Shown here: positions 20,251 through 33,300 of the stretch, piece by piece
Layout: each line of letters starts with the position of its first letter
Numbering within the stretch: position 1 is the stretch's first letter
NCBI GenBank assembly: GCA_010909165.1
Contig: MU008155.1
Span: 1,798,001-1,862,000, forward strand
Direction: 5' to 3'
Source: Anthoceros angustus
Taxonomy: Eukaryota > Streptophyta > Anthocerotopsida > Anthocerotales > Anthocerotaceae
DNA: 64,000 bases
Notes under the pieces: model-generated
Database searches by the model: none
What the model was told of the DNA's origin: nothing
The model's input: the letters and a program-made list of their open reading frames with translations, nothing else
Translations under genes and position numbers: made by a program

Positions 20251-22965
20251 ATGGCCGATGGGGATGTGCAGGGGCAGCCGGTGGAGAGTAACCAGATGTC
20301 TCTGGCCTACGAGAACTTGGTATTCGACAAGCGGGAAGGCGAGGGAGGCCGCTTAGGATGTACGCTGGTGACGGGATTTTTGGGAAGTGGTAAAACCACG
20401 CTGGTGCACCACATCCTCCATGAGCGGGGGGATTTACGAATTGCCGTGCTGGTGAACGAGTTTGCCGAGTTGGACATAGATTCTTTGCTGCTAGACGATT
20501 CTTCCATGAATCCTGCTCTTGGACTCCCGGCACTGTCACTTGCAAGTGGTGGGTGGCATCCCCGCTTTTGAATTGCTCCGTCACCTTGTCGTGCCAGTTA
20601 TGATAATCCAGTCCTCGTGGCTGGTTCAAGGTCATCGGCGGTGCTAATGGCCGGAGCCTTTGTGCAGGATGCGCTTGCTGCACAATATCTGGAAGCATGC
20701 GGGAGGTTCTTCGATCCGTTCTGAACAGCAAACACAACTTTGATTATCTTGTGATAGAGGTGCCTATTTCTCCCTTGTGGCGTTTCAATGTTTTTGATAT
20801 GTGTGCAGCATGCCTGAAGGTTGTCATGCTACTTGTCGTGGAAGACATCTGGTATTGCAGATCCTCAGAAGATCGCAGAAGACTTGGAATTGGCAGGAGT
20901 TCATTTGGACATCATAGTCACTGTCGTTGATGCAGAGGCTTTAGAGAGCATACTCGACCTGCCTGTTGCAAAGAGGCAACTATCCGTGGCTGATGTGGTA
21001 CTAGTGAACAAGTAGGTGATATACCGTTTCCATTCTGTCAACCTAGTCGGGGCTCGGTGGCTTTCTGCATATGTTCTTTCTGTAATGGTCTTGTGCTGCC
21101 CTGATGATGGTTTGTTTCCTCGCAGGTGTGATTTGGCATCCTTGAGTGCAATTTCCGTGGCAGAAGACAGGATTGAAGAGGAAACTGGAGGGACTAAAGC
21201 TGTCCGATGTCGGTTTTGTAAAGTTCCTCTCAGCCTGGTCATTAACGTTCCGCAGCAAGACACACCAGCACCTTTGGCTTCCACAATGTCCAACGGCAGT
21301 GCTGGCTTTCTCTCTCATGAAGCCATAGCCGTGGCTCCATCTTTCTCAGTGGCAATCCTTACAGCTGGCGAAAAGCGGGTACATGTGGCCGAGGAGGTAC
21401 AGCGTTCCTTACTCCAGAAGCCTCATCACATCTTGAAAAAAACTGGAAATTGTGAGTATGTTTGTTCAGAATACAGTGTGCATGTTCAACTGTGAATCGT
21501 TTGAATGCCACATCTATGGTCTGCTCCTTCTTAGCAGATGGTTGGTTGGTGGATCGCTTTGGTAAAGTTTCTTGCTGCTATGTGTAGATGGTGCGCCTGC
21601 TCATGCGGCATCCATGTTTTTCTCCTCCACTTTCTCTAGCGACATACCAATACCATTAGGACAGTTCCAAGACATCGTTGTAGGCCAAATGCATGGAATG
21701 AGGGGCCTCTTAAGAGCAAAGGGGGTTGTCTGGTTCTCGGATTTCAGGTATTATTCTCTTCTTTCACACTGCCTGCCGTGGTGCAACAGTCAGTGCGAAG
21801 CTGACTCATGACAATGGTCGTGCCATCGCAGGGGTACTCGCTTTTTGTTTCACTGGAGTGGCAAGAAGAGAGTTGAAGCCGTGTATGGGGGAAAGTGGGA
21901 GAGCCAACCGCATACTAGTCTGGTGCTGATTGGTCGGGACAATGATGAGCTTGAGCAAATAACAAAGTCCTTGAGCCACTTGAGCTTGCGTGAGGATCAA
22001 CACCCGAAGATTGACAGTGCTATTGCGACCAATGCCTGCCGCTCACTCTTCAAGCTCATGGGTTCAGATAAGCGGTTCAAAGTACGTTGGTTGCCATCAG
22101 AATGGCTTGGAACATGCTGGTTTTTGGCCCACTTCTGATGTTTGTGTGGTTTGTACATGACACCCAGATTCATGGGCTTGGCAGTGAGGAAGAAAGAGAG
22201 GAGAGAGGAGCATTCGCTTTTGGACTAGTGGGTGCACCACTACGTGGTGTTTATGAGGTAAATTCAGTATTTCGCCTCAGAAAACCGAATTTTGGCCCAC
22301 TTCTGATGTTTGTGTGGTTTGTACATGACACCCAGAATCATGGGCTTGGCAGTGAGGAAGAAAGAGAGGAGAGAGGGGCATTTGCTTTTGGACTAGTGGG
22401 TGCACCACTACGTGGTGTTTACGAGGTAAATTCAGTGTTTCGCCTCAGAAAACCGAATTTTGTCTGGTGTTGATAGAAGGTGTGTGGGTGGAAATAGGAC
22501 GCCGTTGTGATGTAATGGGCCGTGGTTCCTTGCAGGCTGACTTAAATGCTGCCTTAATGCGGCTGGTGAATGGGAGAGGCGTGATATTTCTAGCAGCGGT
22601 CACCTCCAGGAAAGAAGGTGCTAAACAGAAGACACTGGCAAGATTTTGTTGTGTTGGTGTGCTATATGCAGCGCCTTTTGCCGTGAGTGAAAGAAGTACT
22701 GGGCTGCATGTCTCGCAGATCATGTCCTATACCTGTGTTTGAGCAAGCTAGTATCTGGTGAAGTTGCTTGGAAGGAAATCTCAGTTGCTGCAACAACTGT
22801 AGTAGCCAAGGGCTTCAAAGACGTGTGCCCCTGCAGGTACGGAGTGTCTTGGGGTTGTGCCTTTTTGTTCAGGTAGCCACAATAGTTATGGTTTGAGTAA
22901 ATGTGTGGTTATGATGGTGGTGGTGTTTTGGCAGATGTGACATGACCTTGCAGCACAAGCATTAG
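20251..22965 (+). CDS. G3E-family (CobW/COG0523) GTPase, putative metal chaperone
   Basis: G3E GTPases of the COG0523 group deliver or insert metals such as zinc or cobalt. Predicted exons are 20251-20548, 20668-20759, 20845-21011, 21126-21451, 21588-21747, 21832-22081, 22168-22257 and/or 22336-22425, 22536-22617, 22752-22836 and 22935-22965. All junctions keep phase, giving 526 residues with one copy of the duplicated exon and 556 with both. Motifs in order are Walker [14 protein letters not shown], the metal-binding SGCACC (CxCC), TSGIADP, VTVVDAE and NKCD for guanine. Later come a C-terminal domain ([18 protein letters not shown]) and a Cys/His end ([13 protein letters not shown]). The C-terminal half is longer than in typical members (about 350-400), and its last exons are less certain. 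Confidence 0.8.
22122..22457 (+). repeat. 168-bp tandem duplication containing a complete exon
   Basis: 22122-22289 and 22290-22457 are head-to-tail copies about 97% identical. Each holds an acceptor (cacccag), a 90-base open exon and a donor (gaggtaaat). The exons encode 30 residues each ([15 protein letters not shown]... LRGVYE) and differ in the first residue, Ile versus Asn. Confidence 0.85.
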
Positions 22966-24939
22966 CAGAAGTGGGAGCCGAGATTGACAGGTGCATGAGT
23001 GAGAAGAGAGAAGTGTGGGAAGTTAGATTCACCCTGTCGCAAGTGTGGAGGGCCAGGTAGTGGATGGAGGGAGTGTTGTCGGTGATGGGTAGCAGTGGAT
23101 CCAGTTGGTCTTCCATCTACAGTTGCAGCTGCAGCTGCGACAGGAAGCAACGGTTTGCTGGCTTCCGGACAAGTGCAGGTAGAGCCCATGCGATGTGGAT
23201 GCGATGCGTTAGAGTGGTTCCCTTGGTGAGCACCTGATATGGCTGTACAAACAAGCAAGGTCCAGGGACTCCGGGGGTGTCAAGCAAGCCAGGGGCAGCG
23301 ACAAGAGTATAGAGTATGGGTTGTAGTGACGACAAAGGCGAGTCAGGCCCCCATTTGTCGTATCCTCGCGCACTTACAGGCCAGATTGTCCTGCCGGATG
23401 CGAGCCTGCGGGTGTGTGTACATACATATCTGCGCACTGTCTGTATGTTTGCAATTTGTGTTGCACTGTGCACAGCCCAGCGGCCAGCCGCAGCGGGGCT
23501 CGCAAGCAAGCAGCAGAAAAGAAATCACGAGCACGTGACCCGATGGAAAGATTCAGTATGTATGTACGTAACTACCACGTACTGTTTCCTCCCAATCGTT
23601 CTTCCTTACTGTTTGCGCTTGCTCTTATTGGGCTCGGCTCGGACTTGGTCTTTCATGTTCGTTTCTCTCTGGGAGTGTGCATCGAATGGGAAGCCATGGG
23701 AGGTGTCCTTGTGTTGGTGTTCTCCGAGGCAGGCAGGATGATTTGCATCTCGCAGCTTGTGGGTCGGTCAGGACTCGGAGGGAACAGTAAACCATTGACC
23801 GAGTGCGTCATGTTCCCATCAGAGTGATTCTGGATTCTTGGCGATCGGTCCCCTCCCCCGGTACAGGTTGTGGATGTAGGTGGGCCGTGGAAGTAAGGCA
23901 GCGCAGCTTTCCCGAAAGCAGTGGGGCCTGGGCCGAAGCATTGTTGACTTATCTGAAGGCCTGGCCCAGAGACGGATGTGGGTGGTGTGGTGCCCAGAGC
24001 AGCGGAGGAATGAAGCGGCGGTAGTGCTGCCGTTCCCGAGGAAGGCTCAGGCCAGACCAGAGCATTGCAGTGCAGAGCAGAGCAGAGCAGAGAGCAGAGC
24101 AGAGCAGACAGACCAGACCAGACCAGGGCAGGGCAGAAATAGAGTGCTAGGAGTGGGAGCTATAGTGGGTACCGTTGTGGCTGCTGTTGGCCACTGTAGA
24201 GCTTTATATCTTGGCATTTTCTGGCTTCCAGAGAATGTAGCAAATGTAGCCGGCCAGCAAGTAAGTGGTGTGACAGAGCTGTTGTGGCACTTTCAAATTT
24301 CCCCTTTCCTTTCCTTTCCTTTCCTTTTGGAACCTTTCCCCATGCGACAAATGCTGCCCCACAACTGTTGGCTCCAGCCCTCCGCCCGTTCCGGGCCCCC
24401 GCTTGACGGGCAAAAGGAAGTCAAGAGAAAGCGAAGGGGGGGCTGGAAAGAGAGCAGAAAGCAAGGGATGAGGAATACTTTATTCATTTTGTGATGAAGA
24501 TGTCAAGGCAGCGAAGGATAAGCCGGGGCAGGGGTGACATGAGACGAGAAGCAGGAGCAGCAAGTGAGTGGGAATCTGTGGGGATGGTGAGTGGCATACA
24601 CACATGGATGAAACTGCAGACAGAAAAGAACGAGCAAAGATGCCATACAGTTGGATCTGGTAGCAATTCCATCCCTTTGACTGCCATTGTGTGGTATCCA
24701 GGGCGTGAATATCATGTGTGAGTAAGGAAGGGTCGTGAAAGCTTATGTGCAAGAAGTTATGAGAATTCCATTCCATTCCATTCCATTCCATTCCATTCCA
24801 TTCCATTCCCAGGAGGCCAGCCAGGCTGCTGAGCTCCACTGGCTCATGATGAGGGGCCGGAGACAGCCTGCCTCTCCATTGCGTAGGTAGGGTGGGTGGG
24901 AAGTCAACAGTGGGATCGTGATCCGGCTATGGATGCTTG

Positions 24940-24979
<40 letters not shown>

Positions 24980-27900
24980 CTTCATAACGGTTATGTATGA
25001 CTAGTCGGGACTCCATACTGTAGCTTTGTATGTAACAAAAAAAAGATGGCATTCAGTGGCGTCCACCAGACTTCCCTGAGCCACGATTGCCATCATTTCC
25101 ACGGCAAGAGATACACATAGTCTCGAATTGTTTTTTCCCCTCTAGTAGTACAGGGCTGTACACATAGCAGGTGGTGGATTGTCCGGTGCGAGCTACATTA
25201 TTACGATATAATGGAGTCCGGGGTGCCTGGGCTGGCCTGGCCTGGCCCTGCGACGGCGTTCCGTGGACCGTGGGGGCATAAGCGTGGTGGGTGCGAGTGG
25301 CAGCCAGTGCAAGAAAATTGCAAACAAAGGCGAGAGCCCGAGTGCAGGGCAGGCATGGGGGCCGGAACACCGACCAGCGAGCCGTCGTCAGACGGAGCCC
25401 CGGAGCGGGCTTCCCAGCAGCCTTTCCGCTTTCAAGTTAGATACTTGGAAAGCTTGGAAAGGATGAAGGGCCAGGCTTAAAATAATGGGTTGTATCTGCA
25501 AATGTGGTGTGGGCGAGCCTCGAGGATGGCTCTCAGACATGGGCATGGGGAAAAGAGAAGTGCGGTGAAGGCAGCAGAAATGGGCTTTGCAAAGCGTGGC
25601 GTGGCATGACAAAGACTGCAAAGTTGGCAGAAGCTGATGAGTGAGAGGCACAGGCTACAGGCTACAGGCTACAGCTTTGCGGAGAATCGTGATTCGTGAA
25701 GCTGGGCAGCGGCAGCATGCAAGCTTGCAAGCGTGGGAAGTTGGAAGGAGGGCAAAAGCATTGCATACATGCTTGTGCACATATCTCTTTACATGCGTGT
25801 GATGACACGCCGTACATAGTCCTGGTCTCGGTCCTGGTCCTGTGCAGGGCTTGCCACGAGTCCGCCTGCCAATCTCTGCTGCTGGTATGTGTACACACTG
25901 CTGCAGCTGCTCAAGACCTGGCCTGGAACAGCATATTCCCTCGCTCGCCTTCCTGCCAGGCCTCCCTTTGCGATGCTTATTAAATAATTACACCACCCGC
26001 AGTGCCGTATGTGCATTAATACGCACGCATAATACGTTTGGGGATTGCGATGGAGATGGAGCGGAATCCGCATTGGCCATTGGCTCCAGATGCAGTACTG
26101 TACATACATAGACGAAGTGGGTAGTGAGGGAAGGTGGGCATGCAATGCATACGATACGCTTGCCTCCTGGCGTTGCCATGAAGGCTTGGGGTTCCAGCTT
26201 CAACTTCCTTGGCTGGAGCATCTGGTTGCTGCAGTGTTGCAGAGCAGCATTGGTGCTGGTGTTGATCCGTGCCTGTGTGTGTGCCTGGCCTGGGCCCTGG
26301 TGCAGGCTGCAGCTGCAGCAGTGATCCGTTGCTATTATTGCGTGCCGTGGGTTGGCCAATGATGCCGCGCACTTGCACCCCTGCAAAAGCTGGAGTAGCA
26401 TGGGCTGGCTTCTCCACTGCCTTCATGTGGGCATACAGGGTTGCAACAGATGGAGATACACAGATGCGGGATGCGGGATGTCCCCTTTTTGGCTTTTGGT
26501 TTGATGAGTTTGAGTCTTGAGTGTTGTGCAAGCCGATGAGCGCAATAAATGTGGGAGCTGCTGTAGCATTGGCTGGCTATTCCCCTGGATGCTCGACGGT
26601 ATCTATCCACGGACTATTCATAAACATCCCCGGGGCGGGGGGCTGAGGGCGGAGGGCGAGGCCGGGGCCAGGACCCGGATCCACAATTCCACATGCCATG
26701 TAGAATGTAGCATAGCACGAAGCCATGGACTGTCTATGTACACTCGAGCTCGGTAGCTTGCGTAAGAGCAAAGGAAGTGATGGGTGCGTCGGAGCGGGCC
26801 CGCGAGATGTACGGATCGGGACGGAAGCGTGGTAAAAAGGGTGGAAGCTGACCTGGTGCAGCAGTGGCGTTCTGGCATCTTGCTTGGTGAGTGGAGTTGC
26901 TTCCACTTGTGGGCGGGGATTGAGAGCCTGCACCCATATTCCACAGGCAGCGTTAATCCATTGGGTGAGAAGATAATTAGATAGCTACTCTAGTGCCCCA
27001 CAACGCTGCACTGCACTGCACTGCACTGCACTGCACTCCACTCCACTCCACTCCACTCCAGTGCCTGGCTGCCGGCAGGAGTCGAAGGGCGAGATTAGAC
27101 GAACCGTTTACGTCATGCATGATGGGCGGAAATCCAGATCCCGATGGCCCGATACCGCGATAGCCCGATAGCCTGATAGCCCGGTAGCCCGATAGCCCGA
27201 TTTCCCGATTTCCCGATTTCCCGATTCCCCGATTCCCTGATTCCCAAATCCAAATGGGAAATGCCAACCTCGAGCCTTGCAGGTTGCAGGTTGCAGCCTC
27301 TGGTTCGTGGAAGCGCAAGCGGAAGGCAAGGGAGTGGCTGGGCTTGGAAGTTTCCTTTTCCTTGTCATGAGCTGTCATGTGGAGTGTGGAGGCGAGGCAG
27401 GGACCGGGTGTGTGGAGTTGATTAATGATGTGAGCAATGATAGGTTTGTTGGTCCATAAATGCGCGCAAAACAGAAGGCAGGCAGATCTGATGAGGATCC
27501 GGATGGCAGGAGGCCTCGGGTGCGGCGACCCCTTCTCGCGTGCGATGACGATTGCCCGATTGCCCGATTGCCCGATTGCCCGATTACCCGGCCCGGCCCC
27601 CCGGGCCCGCAGCTAAAGGGAATGAATGTACATATGTAATAGTAATGGATGTGTGTACGTTTTCATCAGACTCACAGGCCTCCGAGTTTGTTCCGAAATC
27701 CGAAATCCGAAATCCGAATCCCATCCAACTGTGAAGCCAGGCTTGAGGCTTGATGAGGCTCGGTGCAGTGCTGGGTGAGTCCAGTCAGGACTTGGGAGAT
27801 GAGCTCCGAGCCTCCCCAGGATGTAAGTATGTATTTCATTCAATGTGTGATGCAGTGTTGGACATGAAGACGTGAGAGCGAGTACCCACACGCATAGTCT

Positions 27901-30200
27901 GTCTACAATAAGGCCCAGGGAAAGGGAAAGGGAAAGGGAAAGTGAAAATGGGTACTAGTCTGAGTAGCAGCTGGTCGTACAGTGAGACGTTGTGTGCAGC
28001 CTAGCCTTTGCTTTCCTTCGCTACGGTGTGCGGCTCGAGTAATGTCCACGAGGAGCGGAAACGCAACGGGAACGTGAAGCCTGCATGTTGGTGGCACGAC
28101 CAGGACCACGATGAGAGCCTGGCCCTGCTGCTGCTGTCCCTGGCCCTGGGGCTGGAGTGGAAGTGGAAGTGGAAGTGGAAGTGGAAGTGAAAGTGGAGTA
28201 GGACTGCTGCGGCGCGCCCCCTCTCTCTCCTCTAGACTCTGTCTGTCGGTGGAGTCCCAGCCCAGCCCAGCCCAGCCCAGGCGTTCACACTTGCCATCCC
28301 GCTGCTTTTGCTTTTGCCGGGTTTTAGAGCTAGCGCAGTGTGAAGCGGAGAGCAAGCCTGCGTCGGCGTGTACGTCTGCATCTGCTTCTGCGTCTGCTGC
28401 TTCTTCTTCTCCTGCTTCTACTTCTTCTGCTTCTGCTTCTGCTTCTGCACCTGCTTCTGCTTCTGCTTCTGCTTCGTTGACTAGTGATGAGATGACTCTG
28501 GGCTGAGCTGTGTCCGAGTGCTCTCATCTGTGAGCCTCTCTTGACAGGTCTGTTCCGTTGAGCTCAGCTCGGCTGCTTAGCAAGCGAAACAGAACGACAG
28601 GATTCGGTGGCGCTGGCTGCCCCGCCTGCTAGGGCCTGCGAATCGGCACGGCTGCTGCAGCACTGGAGTCGAGTCTGCGTGCAAGGCAAGCCCGAGATCG
28701 GACCGGATCGGCCGAGGCCGAGCATTCTGGGCGGCCGTACCGTTCCAAATTAAACTCCCGGGCTTCACTTCCCTACAACCTGCCAGAGGCCCTGGCCGCT
28801 GTTGCAGAGCCCGACTGTAGCAAATAAACATGTGCACATGTGTACATACTGCATGCTGTCACACTGTACAGTACGCACACTACATGTACATATTTACGTT
28901 GCATATTTACTATTTACTGTAGGACGGCCCACACGCAGCGACGAGGTTGTGAGAGGTTGGGGCCAGCGGCTGCCCTAAAGTTAGATAGTGCCGACTGCCG
29001 ACAGCAGGGAACTGGAAGAGGGGGCGGGGCGGGGATCCCGCATCTCTTTCCGTGGGGGCCGGTGCAACTTGCAACTTGCACGGGAACCGGAACCGGAACG
29101 GGAACGGGAACGGGAACCGGAAGCTCCCGGGTGGGTCTGGGCCTGGGGCCTGCGGCGTGGCCCCGTGGGCGTGCAACGGAACACGGTGTTACGGACGTCG
29201 TCAAGGTGGCAACTGCCACTCCAACCCCAGCAGTAGCAGTAGCAGTGGCAGTCACGATTCACGATTCACGATTCACGATTCACGATTCACGCTCCGCCCA
29301 CTAAGCTAGGCTAATAACAGCGAGTCCCCAGCCACAGCGGGCTGTAAGTGAGCAGTGAGCGTTACATGATATGCAACGTGATCGCCAATTAGCGTCGTAC
29401 GATTACAGCCATGGCTGCTAATGATGGATTAGGCGTCACGAAGCGTCGGGCTCATTGCCATGGATGGCTAGGCTAAGTAACGCACAACGCACAAGGCACC
29501 CGCCGGCGCCCAGCGATAACAAACATGAGATGACTGTGTAAACGTATGTATGTACGCACATACATATGTACATACATACGTACGTACGTACACATCGTTC
29601 ATCGCAGGCCGCAGGGCGCACGGGCCGGCCCGAGCCGGACCGCGCGGGGGTGCTCGCAAGGCTAGGCCCACGGTTACCACAAAATCTGGCGGCACATCTA
29701 GACGCCGGCTAACTTGACGGCCCCTGTCCCGGCCCCGGGTGGCCCCAAGCCCGACTGCCCAATAATGACGCCACTTGGCCACAAGCTCGTGAGCGTGCAA
29801 CAGGAGTGCGCTTCCGTGCTCGGGGGCCTCCCATTTCCAAATTCCCCCCACACCCTCGTCCCCCATCTTGCAACTTGCAAGTCACAAAACTTGACAAGCA
29901 CTTCCCCACGGCAAGGCTAAGCTTCCATCCAACCGGTCGACTCGCCACTGCGACTTGGACTTGCAATGTTGTCAAGTTTATGGCCGTCCACGGACAAGCC
30001 ACCCGACAGCGATTTTGGCCCCCCGAATCTCTGCCTCTGCCTCTGCCTCTGCGTCTGCATCTGCGTCTGCGTCTGCGTCTGCCTCTGCCCCTCCCGAGTC
30101 CCGGACCTCGGTCTGCACCCTGCAGTCTGCACTGCATATAATCCCATCCCATATATACCCCGCATGAATGGAATGTAGTCGATGCACACATCTTACCTCG

Positions 30201-30240
30201 CCCTGAACCCTGAACCCTGAACCCTGAACCCTGAACCCTG
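30201..30240. repeat. Telomere-like 7-bp repeat (CCCTGAA, i.e. TTCAGGG)
   Basis: Five complete and one partial CCCTGAA units lie in tandem. The usual plant telomere unit is CCCTAAA, one base different. It is a short internal array. Confidence 0.75.
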
Positions 30241-32017
30241 GAGCAGGCTGATGAAACATGTTGTTGGAGTCGCGCCAAACACCGCCAAATGATTGAATAT
30301 CAACTGCGCCTGCGCCTGCTCATGCGCATGTTGGAGGTTCTGTTGCAGCTTGCTCCAACACCGAACAGCAAGCACACCGCCCAGCCCCGCGATGCCATCC
30401 ATGCCTGCTGGCTCCCGCAACCGCAACGGGACCCGCAACCGGACAACCTCCTCGAACCCCGCCTGCCTACTAGGAGCCAGGCTCTGCCATCTCTCTACCA
30501 CTTTACTCTAACTCTTGCAAACGCACACACGTTTCGTCACTTCACTTCCACTTTCACCACCTACTTACCTGACATTACATTGCATGTGCCGTCCCAAGAG
30601 AATGACCTAAGACAGGATTACAGCAACCACGCGGACGGGGAAGCGGACGCGGGCGCGGACGCGGACGCGGACGCGGATGCGGATGCGGACGCATATTTAT
30701 GTACAAGGATTAAATGATTCCATCACAAGCATAAAAATATAATATCTCTCCTACTTCATTAAATATCGATTAATAAGTTGTTGGAATATATATATTGTTG
30801 ACTACATGATTAAAGAGGGTGGATTCTCTATCTTGGAGGGCACAATGCCCCAATAAAAGAAGAGAATATTCGTCCCAAAAGCATCTTTCTCATCATGTCT
30901 TTCCGACATTTGACCATATTCAAAAAAACATTGAAATGGAGAATGGAGTATGGAGTCTTGAATAACGCTTAGCTTACCTCTTACCTCAACAACCAACCAC
31001 TAACCCCTTGGGACGGAGGATGCACTCCATTCGGAGACGGTGCATTGCACACAATTGCGTCATCGCTTAAGATGCTGTGCCTCAAAAACCATTACGAGTC
31101 AAAAATTTGGTAAAATGGCGTGCGTCCATAAGGCATGCAGACTGTATGTGGGGATATGGGGAGGGAGAAGTTACAAAAACAGTTTGGTCAACGAGTGGAT
31201 TCTCGGCCGTCGGGAATGGGAATGGGAAATGGGAATGGGACCTCGGAAGGGAGAAGAAAGGGGGGAGGGAGTGGGCGGGAGTGAAAAGATGAACAGGACG
31301 AGGAAGACAAGGGGAATGGAAGTCCATCCGCTTTGCACTGCATATTCGCATGTGCTGGCCTGCTGGGGCCTTGTCAAGAGATTCGGAATCCTCCCCACGC
31401 CCTGGACCCTGGACCCTGGACCCCATTTGCCTCGCCATTGCCAAACCTCATCATGCCCTCAGCATCTGGCCCAATTGTCGCACAGCTGTCGGTGCCAATT
31501 TCCGACTCCATTTTCAATTTCCATTTCCATTTCCATTTCAATTTCGGGCTGGGCCGCCCGGGATGTGATGTGATGTGATGTGATGTGATGTGATGTGGTG
31601 TGATGCGATGTGGCCGAATATCGCGCGCCCGGGCACGGGAGTCGGGGCCGGGGTCTGGCGCCGGGACCGGGACCGGGACCGGGACCGGGACCGGCAAGGG
31701 CTGACGTGGCGACCGCGCATCTGCGACATGCCTTCGCCTTGCTTGTGTGGTGTGTCAGACAGACTTTATCAGGCCATATTTCCCATGCGCTGTAACGGCA
31801 TATAATATAGGCATGTGGGGAGGGGAGCGGGCCGCGGCTTCACAAACACCAGATCCGACGGGGATATGTATCGCAGGTGTGTAGTGCAGGTAAGCTTAAT
31901 TTTTTATTAGGGAAAGAGAGATGGGGTGAACCCATTTTCTAAAGTTGACCCAAGGGGCATGTCTCAAGTGGCCTACAGCGCCTATAATGTCATAGAATGC
32001 AATATATTACTCAACTA

Positions 32018-32203
32018 GTCTTGGAGTCCTAGTAGCTTCTCTCCATAAGATAGCATCTCTTGGAGTCCTAATAGCTACTCTCCATAAGATAGCCCTTTCT
32101 TGCAAATGCCCTGTGGAAGGCAATGGACGGATGCATCTCTTGGAGTCCTACTCACTCCTCTCCATAAGATAGCCCCTGCAAATGCGCTTTGGAGGGCAAT
32201 GGA
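32018..32203. repeat. Three tandem copies of a retroelement-derived segment
   Basis: A unit beginning tcttggagtccta and containing ctccataagatagc occurs at about 32019, 32058 and 32138. The second and third copies also carry the stretch ending ggcaatggac. They repeat the 3' end of the degenerate element. Confidence 0.75.
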
Positions 32204-33300
32204 CACCGGCTGCCGAAAGAATGCCCTGTGAAATAAGAGAGAGGTAGACCCGCTCCATGTCTCCTTGTATGCTATGCTCTGGCATAGGATTCGCTCCTCA
32301 ACTCCTGATACAAAGTCCTTGAAAAAGAGCTTGTCGTGAAACAAAGAGACGGGAGGCCACAGCAGAGACAGAGACAGAGACAGAGCCAGAGCCAGAGAAA
32401 GCCTAGTTGCCCAAGAACGTCGCTGGTGAGGATTCCTCCATGGAAACCAAATGTGTTTTGCCACAAGCCACTGGCAAGGATGTTTGTTGAGGATGCTTGT
32501 TTGATGGACACTTAAAAGCCTTTGGGCCTAGGATGTCTCCCAAGACATCCATGATCTTCTTGTTGAACTCCTTAAGGCCTAAGAGAAGAATTGGAGAAGG
32601 AGGCAATGTGTGAATAAGGTAACTTGGGCGTTTGGCAAAGCACGGAGAGAGAATGCCCCGAAGCCTCCAATGCGTCCTCCAGAATAGGACAGGAAAGATC
32701 ATTCGCCAAGGCAAGGTCCAAAATAGTCCCCTTTAAAGTTCTAAATCACCAAACAAGACTCTCAAAATCCACAACCCTGGATCCACGGTGCCAAGTTTGG
32801 TCTTTATCGGTTCTTTACAATTTTGCGGAATGCCTTCACACCAAACACTACGGATTCACAACTTCCGATCTGGCAATCCCAAATTCAAGGGGATTCGAGA
32901 TGCTACTAGAGGAGAGTGCAGCACTAAAGGGCAATAGTGCGGCTAATAACCTACATGAAGGCCTCCCCAACCACAAGTGGGCGCACGCCAAAACCTGGAA
33001 GGGGTTTGTTCATAGCAACTTGAGAGATTTGGAGAAGGGTCACACTTTGAGCCACAACAGCAGCCAAAAGGAAGAGATCATAAAAGCCACTAGATAAATC
33101 TTGTGGACAAAAGTACTGCATGAGATACTCTACCACCATACCCGACAGCCTAGCAAAGGATGAACGTGGAGCTCTTGAAAGAGCCATAGAAAAGTAATCC
33201 ATCAAGAAAAAATAAATCCTCATATGAAATCCCTCCAAGTTAGATAGAGTGTCTCAAGTACAACAATACTCTCCTCAAAAGTGAAGGGCCATGGGAAGCT
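32018..33300 (-). mobile_element. Degenerate copy of the RT/PD-(D/E)XK-type retroelement
   Basis: Read on the minus strand, 33238-32951 gives a segment with the layout of the RT entry region of this family: a SG-x-x-x-EYL stretch, a hydrophobic helix, NKPLPGFGVRPLVVGE. The last part matches the GVRPIAVGE motif typical of these reverse transcriptases. Downstream, about 32230-32190, lies FFRQPVSIALQSAFAGAIL, the same closing motif as in the element at 1-905. The middle is heavily deleted and frameshifted, so only about 1.2 kb remains. It is a pseudogene. Confidence 0.6.

Noticed and set aside
24764-24809. CCATT/TGGAA array resembling human satellite, possible contamination
   Set aside because: It is under 50 bp and sits among many other different microsatellites in continuous plant sequence, so an ordinary microsatellite is simpler.
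27138-27590. Regularly spaced CCCGAT-type repeats considered as a CRISPR-like array
   Set aside because: Units are directly adjacent, without unique spacers. The setting is a plant nuclear genome.
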